The notes: a model not told the origin generated them from the sequence alone. Positions 1-8,902 are shown, counted from the stretch's first letter. The stretch is 64,000 nt of DNA from JACMQX01 sp044225675 (GCA_044225675.1 JBGAIH010000017.1:48482-112481); one strand, 5' to 3'. A program made the numbers and translations.

Positions 1-2822
1 TGCTCGATCACCACCAGCGAATTGCCCGCTTCGAGCAGCTTGCGCAGCGCGCGCATCAGCTTGGCGATGTCGTCGAAATGCAGGCCCGTGGTGGGCTCGT
101 CGAACAGGAACAGAACGCCCCGCGTGGCCGTGGCCTGGCGGCTCGCGGTCGTTCCCTTGGCGGCATTGGCCAGGAAGCCGGCGAGCTTCAGGCGCTGCGA
201 TTCGCCGCCCGACAGGGTCGGCACCGGCTGGCCGAGCTTGACGTATTCGAGCCCGACGTCGACGATGGGCTGCAGGGCGCGGATCACTTCGCGGTCGTTG
301 GCGAACAGCACGCTGGCCTCGCTCACCGTCAGCTCCAGCACGTCGGACACGCTCATCGATCGCGGCCGCAGGTCGCCCATGGACTGGCGCTCGATCTTCA
401 CCTCGAGAATCTCCGGCCGGTAGCGCCGGCCGTCGCAGTCGGGGCAGCGCAGGTAGACGTCCGACAGGAACTGCATCTCCACATGCTCGAAACCCGAGCC
501 GCCGCAGGTCGGGCAGCGCCCGTCACCGGAGTTGAAGCTGAACTTCGAGGCGGTGTAGCCGCGCTGGCGCGCCAGCGGCGCCTGTGCGAACAGCTCGCGG
601 ATCGCGTCCCAGGCGCCGACGTAGCTCACCGGGTTGGAGCGCGCCGTCTTGCCGATCGGGGACTGGTCGACGAACACCACGTCGGCCAGATGGTCCGCGC
701 CGAGCAGGCGGTCATGCTGGCCGGGCGACTCGGTCGCGCGGCCGAAATGGCGCATCAGCGCCGGCGCGAGCACGTCCTGGATCAGGCTCGATTTGCCCGA
801 GCCGCTCACGCCGGTCACGCAGACCATGCGCTGCAGCGGAATCTCGACGCTCACGTTGCGCAGGTTGTGCTCGCGCGCGCCTTCGAGCACGAGCCGCGGC
901 GTCGCGTCGGTCACCGCGCGGCGCAGGCCCATGCCAACCTGCTTGCGCGCGCCCAGGTAGGCGCCGGTCAGGGTGTCGGCGCGGCGCAGTTCGTCGGGCG
1001 TGCCGTCGAACACGATCTGCCCGCCCTTCTCGCCCGGCCCCGGCCCCATGTCGATCATGCGGTCGGCCGCCAGCATCACGGCCGGGTCGTGCTCCACCAC
1101 CACCAGGGTGTTGCCGGCGTCGCGCAGGCGCTTCATCGCCTCGACGATGCGGTTCATGTCGCGCGGATGCAGGCCGATGCTCGGCTCGTCCAGCACGAAC
1201 AGCGTGTTGACCAGCGAAGTGCCCAGTGCCGTCGTCAGGTTGATGCGCTGCACCTCGCCGCCTGACAGCGTCCGGCTCTGCCGGTCCAGCGTGAGGTAGC
1301 CGATGCCCACGTCGCACAGGTACTTGAGGCGCGTGCCGATCTCGTCGAACAGCAGACGCAGGGCCTGCAGCTCGCCGTCGCTGTAGGCCTGGGCGGGGCT
1401 TCCGGCCGGGGCGACGACGCCCGCGCCGATCCGGTCGAAGAAGAGCCGCAACCGGTCGATCGGCAGCAGCATCAGGTCGTGCACGGTGAGGCCGGGCAGC
1501 GCCTCCAGCTGCGCGCGCGTCCACTTCACACCGGCGGGCATGAAGCGCCGCGACGGCTCCAGCACGGCGTCGGCATCGGCCTGGCTGCCGATGCGCCAGA
1601 GCAGCGCCTCGGTCTTCAGCCGCGCGCCGTTGCAGGTCTCGCAGGGCGTGTAGCTGCGGTACTTGGACAGCAGCACGCGGATGTGCATCTTGTAGGCCTT
1701 GCTCTCCAGGTACTGGAAAAAGCGCTTCATGCCGTACCACTGCTTGTTCCAGTTGCCTTCCTTGTAGCCGGGCGTGCCATTGAGCACCCAGTTCTTCTGG
1801 TCCTGCGTGAGCTTGTACCAGGGCGTATCGCGCGGGATGCCGGCGGTCTCGGCATGGCGCATGAGGTCGTCCTGCGCTTCGGACCAGGCTGGTGTCTGGA
1901 TGGTCTTGATCGCGCCTGCGCGCAGCGTGAGCTTGTCGTTCGGAATGACCAGGCCCCAGTCGACCCCGATCACCCGGCCGAATCCCCGGCAGGCTTCGCA
2001 GGCGCCATGCGCGGAGTTGAAGCTGAACAGGCTGGGCGTCGGATCGCCGTAGCGCAGGTCGGACTCGGGGCAATGCAGGCCGGTGCTGAACTTCCAGACC
2101 TCGGCCTCGCCGCCCTCGGTCTCGGGCATCACATGCACCGACAGACGGCCCGCGCCGCGCTTGAGCGCGACCTCGATCGCCTCGATCACCCGGGCCTTGT
2201 CGGCGCCCTGCAGCCGGAAGCGGTCGGCCACCACGTCCAGCACCTTGCGCGGCCCGCTGGGCGAGGCCACCTCGCGTTCGGCCTGCACCCGCGTGAAGCC
2301 GCTGGCCGACAGCCATTGCGCCACCTCGTCGGCCGTGGTGCCCGCCGGCAGCTCGACCGGAAAGGTGAGCACGAGTCGCGGATCGGCCGCCGCGGTGCGC
2401 GCCTGCAGCTCGGCATAGATCGTCTCGGGCGTGTCATGGCGCACCGGCAGCGCGGTGTCGCGGTCGAACAGCTGCGCCGCGCGTGCGTAGAGGAGCTTGA
2501 GGTGGTCGTTGAGCTCGGTCATCGTGCCGACCGTCGAGCGCGAGGAACGCACGGGATTGGTCTGGTCGATGGCGATGGCCGGCGGCACGCCATCGACCTG
2601 GTCCACCGCCGGCTTGTCCATGCGGTCGAGGAACTGCCGCGCATAGGCCGAGAAAGTCTCCACGTAGCGGCGCTGCCCTTCCGCGTAGAGCGTGTCGAAC
2701 ACCAGACTGGACTTGCCCGAACCGCTGGGGCCGGTGACCACCGTCAGCTCGCCGGTGCGGATGTCGAGATCGAGGTTCTTGAGGTTGTGCTGGCGGGCGC
2801 CGCGGATGCGGATGTGGGTCAT
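1..2822 (-). CDS. uvrA: UvrA-family excinuclease ATPase (3' end beyond window)
   Basis: The reading frame opens with ATG at 2820-2822 and runs off the left edge after about 940 codons, so the C-terminus is not visible. It shows two ABC ATPase halves. The first has Walker A GPSGSGKS at residues 31-38 and signature LSGGEVQR near 521. The second has GVSGSGKSS near 670 and signature LSGGESQRLKLA near 869. A zinc-finger pair (CPTCGG ... CPDCDG) lies in the second half. UvrA scans DNA for bulky lesions and loads UvrB in nucleotide excision repair. In the first half the usual first CxxC of the zinc module reads CPES, so one cysteine is missing. This, and the divergence from canonical UvrA (VTGPSGSGKSS, ETFSAYARQF), suggests the UvrA paralogue annotated as the 'dimeric form' in Burkholderiales rather than the housekeeping copy. 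The window cannot show whether a second UvrA unit follows. Confidence 0.85.
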   Translation of the reverse strand, partial: MTHIRIRGARQHNLKNLDLDIRTGELTVVTGPSGSGKSSLVFDTLYAEGQRRYVETFSAYARQFLDRMDKPAVDQVDGVPPAIAIDQTNPVRSSRSTVGTMTELNDHLKLLYARAAQLFDRDTALPVRHDTPETIYAELQARTAAADPRLVLTFPVELPAGTTADEVAQWLSASGFTRVQAEREVASPSGPRKVLDVVADRFRLQGADKARVIEAIEVALKRGAGRLSVHVMPETEGGEAEVWKFSTGLHCPESDLRYGDPTPSLFSFNSAHGACEACRGFGRVIGVDWGLVIPNDKLTLRAGAIKTIQTPAWSEAQDDLMRHAETAGIPRDTPWYKLTQDQKNWVLNGTPGYKEGNWNKQWYGMKRFFQYLESKAYKMHIRVLLSKYRSYTPCETCNGARLKTEALLWRIGSQADADAVLEPSRRFMPAGVKWTRAQLEALPGLTVHDLMLLPIDRLRLFFDRIGAGVVAPAGSPAQAYSDGELQALRLLFDEIGTRLKYLCDVGIGYLTLDRQSRTLSGGEVQRINLTTALGTSLVNTLFVLDEPSIGLHPRDMNRIVEAMKRLRDAGNTLVVVEHDPAVMLAADRMIDMGPGPGEKGGQIVFDGTPDELRRADTLTGAYLGARKQVGMGLRRAVTDATPRLVLEGAREHNLRNVSVEIPLQRMVCVTGVSGSGKSSLIQDVLAPALMRHFGRATESPGQHDRLLGADHLADVVFVDQSPIGKTARSNPVSYVGAWDAIRELFAQAPLARQRGYTASKFSFNSGDGRCPTCGGSGFEHVEMQFLSDVYLRCPDCDGRRYRPEILEVKIERQSMGDLRPRSMSVSDVLELTVSEASVLFANDREVIRALQPIVDVGLEYVKLGQPVPTLSGGESQRLKLAGFLANAAKGTTASRQATATRGVLFLFDEPTTGLHFDDIAKLMRALRKLLEAGNSLVVIE

Positions 2823-3056
2823 GGGCGGATGTACCGGGCAAGGGGTCGGGCAGGGCAGAACATTCTAGGGTTCAGCCCTCATCCCTGTCGCCGCAGGGGC
2901 GGCCCAAGACTGCTGACAGATCCGGTTTTCACGATACGGGAGCGTTGGCCGCAAGACCCCCGCCATGCAGCCCGTGCCGGCTCATACCTTCGAATAGTGC
3001 GACGCAGATGCCCCAGGCCTACGCTGATTCCCGCCCCTTTCACCCCGGAGTTCAGC

Positions 3057-4232
3057 ATGACGCCCTCGCCCCGTTTCTGGTTCAACCGATCGCATCGCCC
3101 AGTCCTCGTGCGCTGGCATCGACGGGGCGTGACCGCGTGGCTGGCCGCGCTGGCCGCAGCCTTGATTCCCGCCATCGGCGCGAGCCAGATACTCATCGGG
3201 CAGACGGCCGGCTTCACAGGACAGGTCGCGGCCGGCGTGCAGGAGACGACCGCAGGTGCCCGGCTCTACCTCGACCATGTCAACCAGCAGGGCGGGGTGT
3301 CAGGCCAGACCATCGAACTGGTGTCGCTGGATGACCGCTTCGATCCCAAGCTTGCGGCCGAGAACGGACGCGACCTGATCGAGCGCCGCAACGTGCTGGC
3401 GCTGTTTCTCACCCGCGGAACGCCGCACACGCAGGCGCTGATTCCGCTGATCAACACCCACGGCGTGCCCCTGATCGGGCCGTCCACCGGCGCCATGTCG
3501 CTGCACCAACCCGTACAGCGCTTCATCTTCAACGTCCGGGCCACCTACCAGCGCGAGGCCGACAAGGCCGTGCAGTACCTGGTCAGCACGGGCATCTCCC
3601 GCATCGCCATCGTTCACACGGACGACTCGTTCGGCCGCGACGGGCTGGAGGGGGCGTCGCGCGGCCTGGCACGGACCGGCCTGCGGCCCGTTGCGATCAT
3701 CGGCGCCGAGCGCTCCCAGCCCGACTATGCGCAGATCGTCCCGCCGCTCGTGGCGGCCCAGGCCCAGGCGGTGATCTGGATCGCCTCCGGCGATGCGGTC
3801 GCAGCGGGCGTGCGCAAGCTGCGCGAGGCGGGATCGGCAGCTCAGGTGGTCACCCTGTCCAACAACGCTTCCGCCGGCTTCATCAGGAGCCTGGGCACCC
3901 ATTCGCGCGGCGTGATCGTGAGCCAGGTGTTCCCCTCGGAGCGCACCTATGCCACGGCCTTCGTCACCGAGGCGGCTGCGCTGGCCAAGGCCAAGGGTCT
4001 TGCAGACCTGTCGCCCGCCATGCTGGAAGGATTCGCGGCGGCCAAGGTCCTCGTCGAAGGCCTGCGCCGCGCCTCGCCGCGTCCGACGCGAGCCGGCTTG
4101 CTGGCAGCCCTGGAGTCGATGAACCGCTTCGACATCGGAGGCCTGCAGGTCGGCTACAGCCGGGATGACCACACCGGCCTGGATTTCTCGGAACTCTCCA
4201 TCATCGGAGACAACGGCCGGTTCCGCCGCTGA
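3057..4232 (+). CDS. periplasmic ABC transporter substrate-binding protein (branched-chain amino acid type)
   Basis: 391 residues. A GGAG ribosome-binding site at 3047-3050 precedes ATG 3057. An open frame extends far upstream, but it is only a shadow of the uvrA antisense strand. The N-terminus is basic, followed by a hydrophobic stretch (AWLAALAAALIPAIGAS), so a signal peptide for periplasmic export is likely. The mature part begins ILIGQTAGFTG and contains the Peripla_BP_6/LivK-type fold, including GPSTGA and a DDSFGRDG segment. Such proteins deliver amino acids or related carboxylates to ABC permeases. No permease or ATPase gene lies beside it, so it is an orphan binding protein of unknown ligand. 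It is divergent from uvrA and convergent with the small gene at 4312. Confidence 0.85.
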   Translation: MTPSPRFWFNRSHRPVLVRWHRRGVTAWLAALAAALIPAIGASQILIGQTAGFTGQVAAGVQETTAGARLYLDHVNQQGGVSGQTIELVSLDDRFDPKLAAENGRDLIERRNVLALFLTRGTPHTQALIPLINTHGVPLIGPSTGAMSLHQPVQRFIFNVRATYQREADKAVQYLVSTGISRIAIVHTDDSFGRDGLEGASRGLARTGLRPVAIIGAERSQPDYAQIVPPLVAAQAQAVIWIASGDAVAAGVRKLREAGSAAQVVTLSNNASAGFIRSLGTHSRGVIVSQVFPSERTYATAFVTEAAALAKAKGLADLSPAMLEGFAAAKVLVEGLRRASPRPTRAGLLAALESMNRFDIGGLQVGYSRDDHTGLDFSELSIIGDNGRFRR

Positions 4233-4311
4233 GGCTGCGCACGCGAAAGGCCCCCCAATCGCCGGTCTGGCGCGCCCGCGCGCTGCCACAGCAGCACGGG
4301 CCGGGATGGCC

Positions 4312-4596
4312 TCAGGGCTTGCTGGCGGCGGAGGCCGGCATGGCCGCCGGGGCGGCGGCCGACGCTGCCATCGATGCAGGCGCGGCCGCCGCCGGGCTGG
4401 CGGCCGAAGCCGTGGCCGCCGGTGCCGATGCACCCGTTGCCGCAGCGGATGCCGCGCCGGGTGCGGACGCCGCAGGCGCATGCGTCGGGTCCTCGCCGTG
4501 CTTCTCGCCCCCCATGTCGAGCTTGTCGCCGCCCTTGATGATCACGAACATCGCGATGGCCGCGAACACCACAAAACCGACGATCAGCTTCCACAT
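4312..4596 (-). CDS. small Ala/Pro-rich single-pass membrane protein
   Basis: 94 residues beginning MWKLIVGFVVF. An AGGAGA ribosome-binding site lies about 8 bases upstream of ATG 4594-4596. An in-frame start 13 codons earlier lacks such a site. Residues 3-20 form one hydrophobic helix, followed by a charged stretch (KGGDKLDMGGEKHGED). The tail of about 55 residues is almost only Ala, Ser, Pro, Thr and Gly and is probably disordered. It lies 111 bases downstream of the MFS transporter gene on the same strand, with a stem-loop in between. I do not recognise a family. It may be an inner-membrane protein with an extended low-complexity tail. Confidence 0.6.
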   Translation of the reverse strand: MWKLIVGFVVFAAIAMFVIIKGGDKLDMGGEKHGEDPTHAPAASAPGAASAAATGASAPAATASAASPAAAAPASMAASAAAPAAMPASAASKP

Positions 4597-4634
4597 GGGA
4601 CTGTCTCCTCTCGAATTGAAAATCACACTTTCCA

Positions 4635-4662
4635 AAGGGCCCGCGGCAGGCCACAGGCCCTT
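4635..4662 (-). terminator. possible stem-loop terminator after the MFS transporter gene
   Basis: Seven-base arms AAGGGCC (4635-4641) and GGCCCTT (4656-4662) flank a 14-base loop between the MFS stop (4708) and the start of the small membrane gene (4596). Read on the minus strand, the stem ends in a short TTT only, so it would be a weak intrinsic terminator or an mRNA 3'-end stabiliser. Confidence 0.35.
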
Positions 4663-4707
4663 CAGGAAGTGCCGGGCCGCCCGCGCAGGGCGCCCGGCAT
4701 CGCGCCA

Positions 4708-6363
4708 TCAGTCGTTGGCGTAGATGTCCACGTCCTTGGTTTCCTTGACGAACAGCGTGCCGATCACGAAGGTCATCGTCGCGATGATGATCGGATACCA
4801 CAGACCGTTGTACATGTTGCCCGTCTGCGCCACGATGGCGAAGGCCGTGGTCGGCAGCAGGCCGCCGAACCAGCCGTTGCCGATGTGGTAGGGCAGGCTC
4901 ATCGAGGTGTAGCGGATGCGCGTGGGGAACAGCTCCACCAGCATCGCCGCGATCGGGCCATACACCATGGTCACGAGGATCACGAGGTAGGTCAGGATGG
5001 CGATCACCATCAGCTTGTCGGTCTTGGCCGGATCGGCCTTGGTCGGGTAGCCCGCCGCCTTCAGGTCGTCGGCAATGAGCTTCTTGAACTCGGCGTCCTT
5101 CTTCTTGACCTCGTCGGCCGACAGGCCCTTGCTGCTGTAGCTCGGGATCGCCGTTTCACCGATCTTGATGGTGGCGGGCGAACCGGCCGGGCCGACCGCG
5201 TTTTCGTAGCTCACCGAGGCGTTGGCCAGGGTCTGCTTGGCGATGTCGCAGGAGCTGGTGAACTTCACCGTGCCCGTCGGGTTGAACTGGAACGAGCACT
5301 CGGCCGGATCGGCCGTCACGACCACCTTGTTCTTCTGCTGCGCGGCGTACAGGTCGGGGTTGGCGGCCTTGGTCAGCGCGCCGAACACCGGGAAGTAGGT
5401 GATGGCGGCCAGCAGGCAGCCGGCCATGATGATGGGCTTGCGGCCGATCTTGTCCGACAGCGTGCCGAACAGGACGAAGAACGGCGTGCCGATCAGCAGC
5501 GAGGCGGCGACGAAGATGTTGGCCGTTGCGCCATCCACCTTCAGCGCCTGGGTCATGAAGAACAGCGCGTAGAACTGGCCCGAGTACCAGACCACCGCCT
5601 GGCCGGCGGTCAGGCCGATCAGCGCGAGGATCACGATCTTGAGGTTCTTCCACTGGCCAAACGACTCCGACAGCGGCGCCTTGGAGGTCTTGCCTTCGGA
5701 CTTCATCTTCTGGAAGGCCGGCGACTCGTTCATCGACAGGCGGATCCACACCGAGATCGCGAGCAGGAAGATCGACACCAGGAACGGAATGCGCCAGCCC
5801 CAGTCGCTGAAGGCCGCTTCGCCCATGGCGGTGCGGGTGCCCAGGATCACGATCAGGCTCAGGAACAGCCCGAGCGTGGCGGTGGTCTGGATCCACGACG
5901 TGTACGCGCCGCGCTTGCCTTGCGGTGCATGCTCGGCCACGTAGGTCGCGGCGCCACCGTACTCACCGCCCAGGGCCAGGCCCTGCAGCAGGCGCAGCGC
6001 GATCAGGATGACGGGCGCCGCCACGCCGATGCTCGCATACGAGGGCAGGATGCCCACGATGAAAGTCGACAGGCCCATGATCAGGATCGTCACCAGGAAG
6101 GTGTACTTGCGGCCGATCATGTCGCCCAGGCGGCCGAAGAAGATCGCACCGAACGGACGCACGATGAAGCCTGCCGCGAAAGCGAGCAGCGCGAAGATGA
6201 AGGCCGAGCCGGCATCCAGGCCGCTGAAGAACTGCTTGGCGATGATCGCCGCGAGCGAGCCGTAGAGGTAGAAGTCGTACCACTCGAATACCGTGCCGAG
6301 CGACGAGGCGAAGATCACCTTTTTCTCTTCGGGCGTCATCGGACGTGGAGTCTGTGTAGCCAT
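4708..6363 (-). CDS. MHS-family MFS transporter with a large inserted loop
   Basis: 551 residues; a GGAG site precedes ATG 6361-6363. The start (GTVFEWYDFYLYG) and GRLGDMIGRKYTF are hallmarks of the metabolite:H+ symporter (MHS/ProP/ShiA/KgtP) group of the major facilitator superfamily, which import carboxylates, osmolytes or shikimate. The loop motif GTLSDKIGRKP marks the second half. About 110 extra residues (roughly 336-448) interrupt the C-terminal half. They are hydrophilic with two cysteines (near 355 and 372) and probably face the periplasm. The helices resume at DKLMVIAILTY. This makes it longer than typical MHS transporters of 430-450 residues. The substrate is not predictable. It is transcribed separately from the cluster upstream, from which it is separated by 204 bases. 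Confidence 0.85.
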   Translation of the reverse strand: MATQTPRPMTPEEKKVIFASSLGTVFEWYDFYLYGSLAAIIAKQFFSGLDAGSAFIFALLAFAAGFIVRPFGAIFFGRLGDMIGRKYTFLVTILIMGLSTFIVGILPSYASIGVAAPVILIALRLLQGLALGGEYGGAATYVAEHAPQGKRGAYTSWIQTTATLGLFLSLIVILGTRTAMGEAAFSDWGWRIPFLVSIFLLAISVWIRLSMNESPAFQKMKSEGKTSKAPLSESFGQWKNLKIVILALIGLTAGQAVVWYSGQFYALFFMTQALKVDGATANIFVAASLLIGTPFFVLFGTLSDKIGRKPIIMAGCLLAAITYFPVFGALTKAANPDLYAAQQKNKVVVTADPAECSFQFNPTGTVKFTSSCDIAKQTLANASVSYENAVGPAGSPATIKIGETAIPSYSSKGLSADEVKKKDAEFKKLIADDLKAAGYPTKADPAKTDKLMVIAILTYLVILVTMVYGPIAAMLVELFPTRIRYTSMSLPYHIGNGWFGGLLPTTAFAIVAQTGNMYNGLWYPIIIATMTFVIGTLFVKETKDVDIYAND

Positions 6364-6540
6364 GATGTTTGTCTCCGTGTATGGCAGCCGCCGACATGGC
6401 GACCTGGCACGGATTCTTCGCCCTGGCTCTGACCCTGCTCTGACGCGAAACCAACGCAGGCTTGCACCAAACTGAACCGGCGCTTACCAGTTAGGTGGAA
6501 ACCCTGAGGAATGGTTTCGCGATGTGGAGAATGGGCCCGC

Positions 6541-6569
6541 AAGCCCCCGGCGCCTGCTGCCGGAGGCTT
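6541..6569 (-). terminator. stem-loop at the end of the acyl-CoA degradation operon
   Basis: Two 11-base arms (6541-6551 and 6559-6569), matching at ten of eleven positions, enclose a 7-base loop and overlap the stop codon of the isomerase gene. The position at the 3' end of a long minus-strand gene run fits transcription termination. No T-run follows, so this is suggestive only. Confidence 0.4.
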
Positions 6570-7209
6570 ACCGCGGCCGCGTCACGCCGACCGCCGTGCG
6601 CTGCGCCGCGTCCCAGCCCGGGCCGTCGAACCAGGCGTCGCCTTCGAGCCAGGCGCGCAGCATCGGCAGGGCATCGAGGCCCCAGAACTGCCGGCCATCC
6701 ACCTCGAAGGTCGGCACGCCGAAGACGCCTGCCGACACGGCCTGCGCCGTGTTGGCCTTGAGGCGTTCGCGGGCTTCCTCGCCGGCAGGATCGACCGGTG
6801 GCGACAGCATGCGCGCAAGCGCTTCAAGACGCGCCGGGTCGGCCGCGTCGTGGCCGCCCTGCCAGACATGGCGGAAGATCGTCTCGCAGACATAGCGGTT
6901 GGGTGCGCCGTCCGCATCCATCGCCACCGCGAGGCGCAGCAGCGCGAGCGGATTGAACGGATGCGCCGCCGGCATCTGCATCGGCACGCCATGGACGTGC
7001 GCCAGCCAGAGCACCTGCCGGTAGGTCCAGTCGCGCTTGGCGGCGATTTCGGCCGGGCCGAGCTGACCATGGTGCTTGAGCAGGGCGCCGAACAGCACGG
7101 GCCGGTAGGTCATGCAGTGGCTGATGCCCTGCAGCGCCCGGGGCAGCGTCTCGAACGCCAGGTAAGCGTAGGGCGAGATGAAGTCGAGGTGGCAGGTGAT
7201 CTGTTTCAT
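6568..7209 (-). CDS. 2-hydroxychromene-2-carboxylate isomerase / DsbA-family oxidoreductase
   Basis: 213 residues in the thioredoxin-like kappa-GST/HCCA isomerase family. The N-terminus LDFISPYAYLAFE carries serine where DsbA proteins have the CxxC cysteine, which is typical of HCCA isomerases acting with glutathione. The C-terminal FGVPTFEVDGRQFWGLDAL is the family cis-Pro segment. The known member isomerises an intermediate in naphthalene degradation, but most homologues have no assigned substrate. The ATG at 7207-7209 overlaps the stop of the DUF1289 gene by four bases, so the two are translationally coupled. It is the last gene of the minus-strand acyl-CoA cluster. Confidence 0.85.
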   Translation of the reverse strand: MKQITCHLDFISPYAYLAFETLPRALQGISHCMTYRPVLFGALLKHHGQLGPAEIAAKRDWTYRQVLWLAHVHGVPMQMPAAHPFNPLALLRLAVAMDADGAPNRYVCETIFRHVWQGGHDAADPARLEALARMLSPPVDPAGEEARERLKANTAQAVSAGVFGVPTFEVDGRQFWGLDALPMLRAWLEGDAWFDGPGWDAAQRTAVGVTRPR

Positions 7210-7463
7210 GGGGCTTTGCCGAGGCCATCCTGCACCAGCACGGGCTCGCGCGCAAGGCGCTGACCGATGTCGCGCCACACCGCGCGCTTGCCCGCGTCGT
7301 CGAGCTGGCGCCAGGCCGAAATCTCGGCAATGGTGCGGCGGCAGCCCAGGCACAGCGCACGCTCCGGGTCCATGCGGCAGACCGACACGCAGGGCGAGGG
7401 AACGTTGGGGCCGCCCTCTTCCACGTGGGCCAGCAGGCCGCGCAGCAAGTCGTCAGGGTTCAT
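7206..7463 (-). CDS. DUF1289 family small cysteine-rich protein
   Basis: 85 residues with the family cysteine pattern: SPCVSVCRMD, then LCLGCRRTIAEI and a Trp (AWRQL). Four clustered cysteines suggest metal binding. The function of DUF1289 is unknown. The gene starts at ATG 7461-7463, five bases after the YbaK-like gene, and its end overlaps the isomerase start by four bases. It is thus embedded in the operon. Confidence 0.85.
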   Translation of the reverse strand: MNPDDLLRGLLAHVEEGGPNVPSPCVSVCRMDPERALCLGCRRTIAEISAWRQLDDAGKRAVWRDIGQRLAREPVLVQDGLGKAP

Positions 7464-7468
7464 CGCCG

Positions 7469-7987
7469 TCAGGCCGCAGCCGGCTCCTGGACCACGTCGG
7501 CCACCGGTGCGCCCGTCAGGCGCACGAGATCCTGCGGGCTGAGGCGGAACACGCCATGCGGATGGCCGGCCGCCGCCCAGATCTCGCTGAATCGGAACAG
7601 CTCGCGGTCGATCAGAGTGACAGGGGGCCTGAGGTGCGCCAGCGGCGACACGCCGCCGATCGAAAACCCCGTCGCGCCCTTGACGAAGTCGGCATCGGCG
7701 CGGCCGAGCCTGCCGCCACCGGCGCACACGAGCGCTTCCACCTTCTTCTCGTCGACCCGCCGGTCACCCGAGGTGACGACGAGCACGGCGACGTCATCGC
7801 TCTTGCGACGGAAGATGATGCTCTTGGCGATCTGCCCCACCGCAATGCCCAGCGCATCGGCGGCCTGCTGGGCGGTGCGCGCCGCGTCGTCCAGCATCTG
7901 CGGCATGTGGGGATGGCCCTTGGCCTGCAATTCTGCGGCCACGCGCTGCACGCCTTCGGGGAGGTTCCTGAGTTCCGCTCCGCACAT
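7469..7987 (-). CDS. YbaK/EbsC-family aminoacyl-tRNA deacylase
   Basis: 172 residues. The fold is that of the trans-editing deacylases (YbaK, ProXp), which hydrolyse mischarged aminoacyl-tRNA such as Cys-tRNA(Pro). Typical elements are AKSIIFRR (with the conserved Lys), VLVVTSGDRRVDEKKV, GATGFSIGGVSPLAH and LIDRELF. GFSIGGVSP is the conserved loop around the active site. It sits six bases after the HMG-CoA lyase gene and five bases before the DUF1289 gene. This is operon membership without an obvious metabolic link. The amino acid specificity cannot be read from the sequence. Confidence 0.85.
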   Translation of the reverse strand: MCGAELRNLPEGVQRVAAELQAKGHPHMPQMLDDAARTAQQAADALGIAVGQIAKSIIFRRKSDDVAVLVVTSGDRRVDEKKVEALVCAGGGRLGRADADFVKGATGFSIGGVSPLAHLRPPVTLIDRELFRFSEIWAAAGHPHGVFRLSPQDLVRLTGAPVADVVQEPAAA

Positions 7988-7993
7988 GGCCGC

Positions 7994-8902
7994 TCACCCT
8001 GCCCGCTTGTTGAGCAGCGCGGTCGCCGCGCGGGAATGGGGCTTGCGCTCCAGGAAGTCGCTGATGAACTTGCCAGCGTCGATGAGCCGGTCGAGGTCGA
8101 TGCCGGTGTCGACACCCATGCCGTGCAGCATGTAGACGACGTCTTCCGTGGCCACGTTGCCGGTCGCGCCCTTGGCATAGGGGCAGCCGCCGAGGCCGGC
8201 GCTCGAGGTGTCGAACTGCCAGATGCCCATCTGCAGGCAGGCCAGCGTGTTGCCCAGGGCCTGGCCGTAGGTGTCGTGGAAATGGCCCGACACGTCGTCG
8301 AGCGCATAGTGCTCAAGCGCCGCCCGCATCGCCTTTTCGACCTTGATGGGCGTGCCCACGCCGATGGTGTCGGCCACGCCGACGTGCTGCACGCCGATGT
8401 CCTTCATGAGCCGGGCCACCATGCCGACGCGCTCGGGCGCGATCTCGCCTTCGTAGGGGCAGCCCACGGCACACGAGATGGCTGCGCGGACGTGGATGCC
8501 GTGGGCCCGTGCCGCCTCCACCACCGGGCGGAAGCGCTCGATGCTCTCGGCGATCGAGCAGTTGATGTTGCGCTGGCTGAAGGCCTCGCTGGCCGCGCCG
8601 AACACCACGACCTCGTCGGGCCGGGAGGCCAGCGCCGCCTCGAAGCCCTTCATGTTGGGCGTCAGCACCGAATAGCGGACCCCCGGCTTGCGCTGGATGC
8701 CGGCCATCACCTCGGCGGCGTCGGCCATCTGCGGCACCCACTTGGGGCTGACGAAGCTGGTGACCTCGATCTCGCGCAGTCCGGCATCCTGCAGGCGATG
8801 CACGAGTTCGATCTTGACCGCGGCGGGCACGGGCTGCTTCTCGTTCTGCAGGCCGTCGCGCGGCCCCACGTCGACGAGCTTGACTCGGGAAGGAAGTTTC
8901 AT
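7994..8902 (-). CDS. mvaB: hydroxymethylglutaryl-CoA lyase
   Basis: 302 residues, the full length for the bacterial enzyme. It cleaves HMG-CoA to acetyl-CoA and acetoacetate, the last step of leucine/isovalerate degradation. The N-terminal DVGPRDGLQNE carries the metal-binding Asp and catalytic Arg. HFHDTYGQAL supplies the metal-ligand histidines. GLGGCPYAKGATGNVATED contains the catalytic cysteine loop. The same fold includes isopropylmalate and homocitrate synthases, but these motifs are specific to HMG-CoA lyase. It lies downstream of the carboxylase and hydratase genes that would supply its substrate, which supports the assignment (LiuE role). Confidence 0.93.
   Translation of the reverse strand: MKLPSRVKLVDVGPRDGLQNEKQPVPAAVKIELVHRLQDAGLREIEVTSFVSPKWVPQMADAAEVMAGIQRKPGVRYSVLTPNMKGFEAALASRPDEVVVFGAASEAFSQRNINCSIAESIERFRPVVEAARAHGIHVRAAISCAVGCPYEGEIAPERVGMVARLMKDIGVQHVGVADTIGVGTPIKVEKAMRAALEHYALDDVSGHFHDTYGQALGNTLACLQMGIWQFDTSSAGLGGCPYAKGATGNVATEDVVYMLHGMGVDTGIDLDRLIDAGKFISDFLERKPHSRAATALLNKRAG

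Noticed and set aside
1479..4232. 917-codon plus-strand frame that appears to fuse antisense uvrA with the binding protein
   Set aside because: The first 520 codons are antisense shadow. The real gene begins at the ATG with a ribosome-binding site and signal peptide at 3057.
4165..6432. 755-codon plus-strand frame opposite the MFS gene
   Set aside because: Antisense to a membrane protein with perfect MHS motifs. The composition (His/Arg/Gly/Asp-rich) is typical of a high-GC shadow frame.
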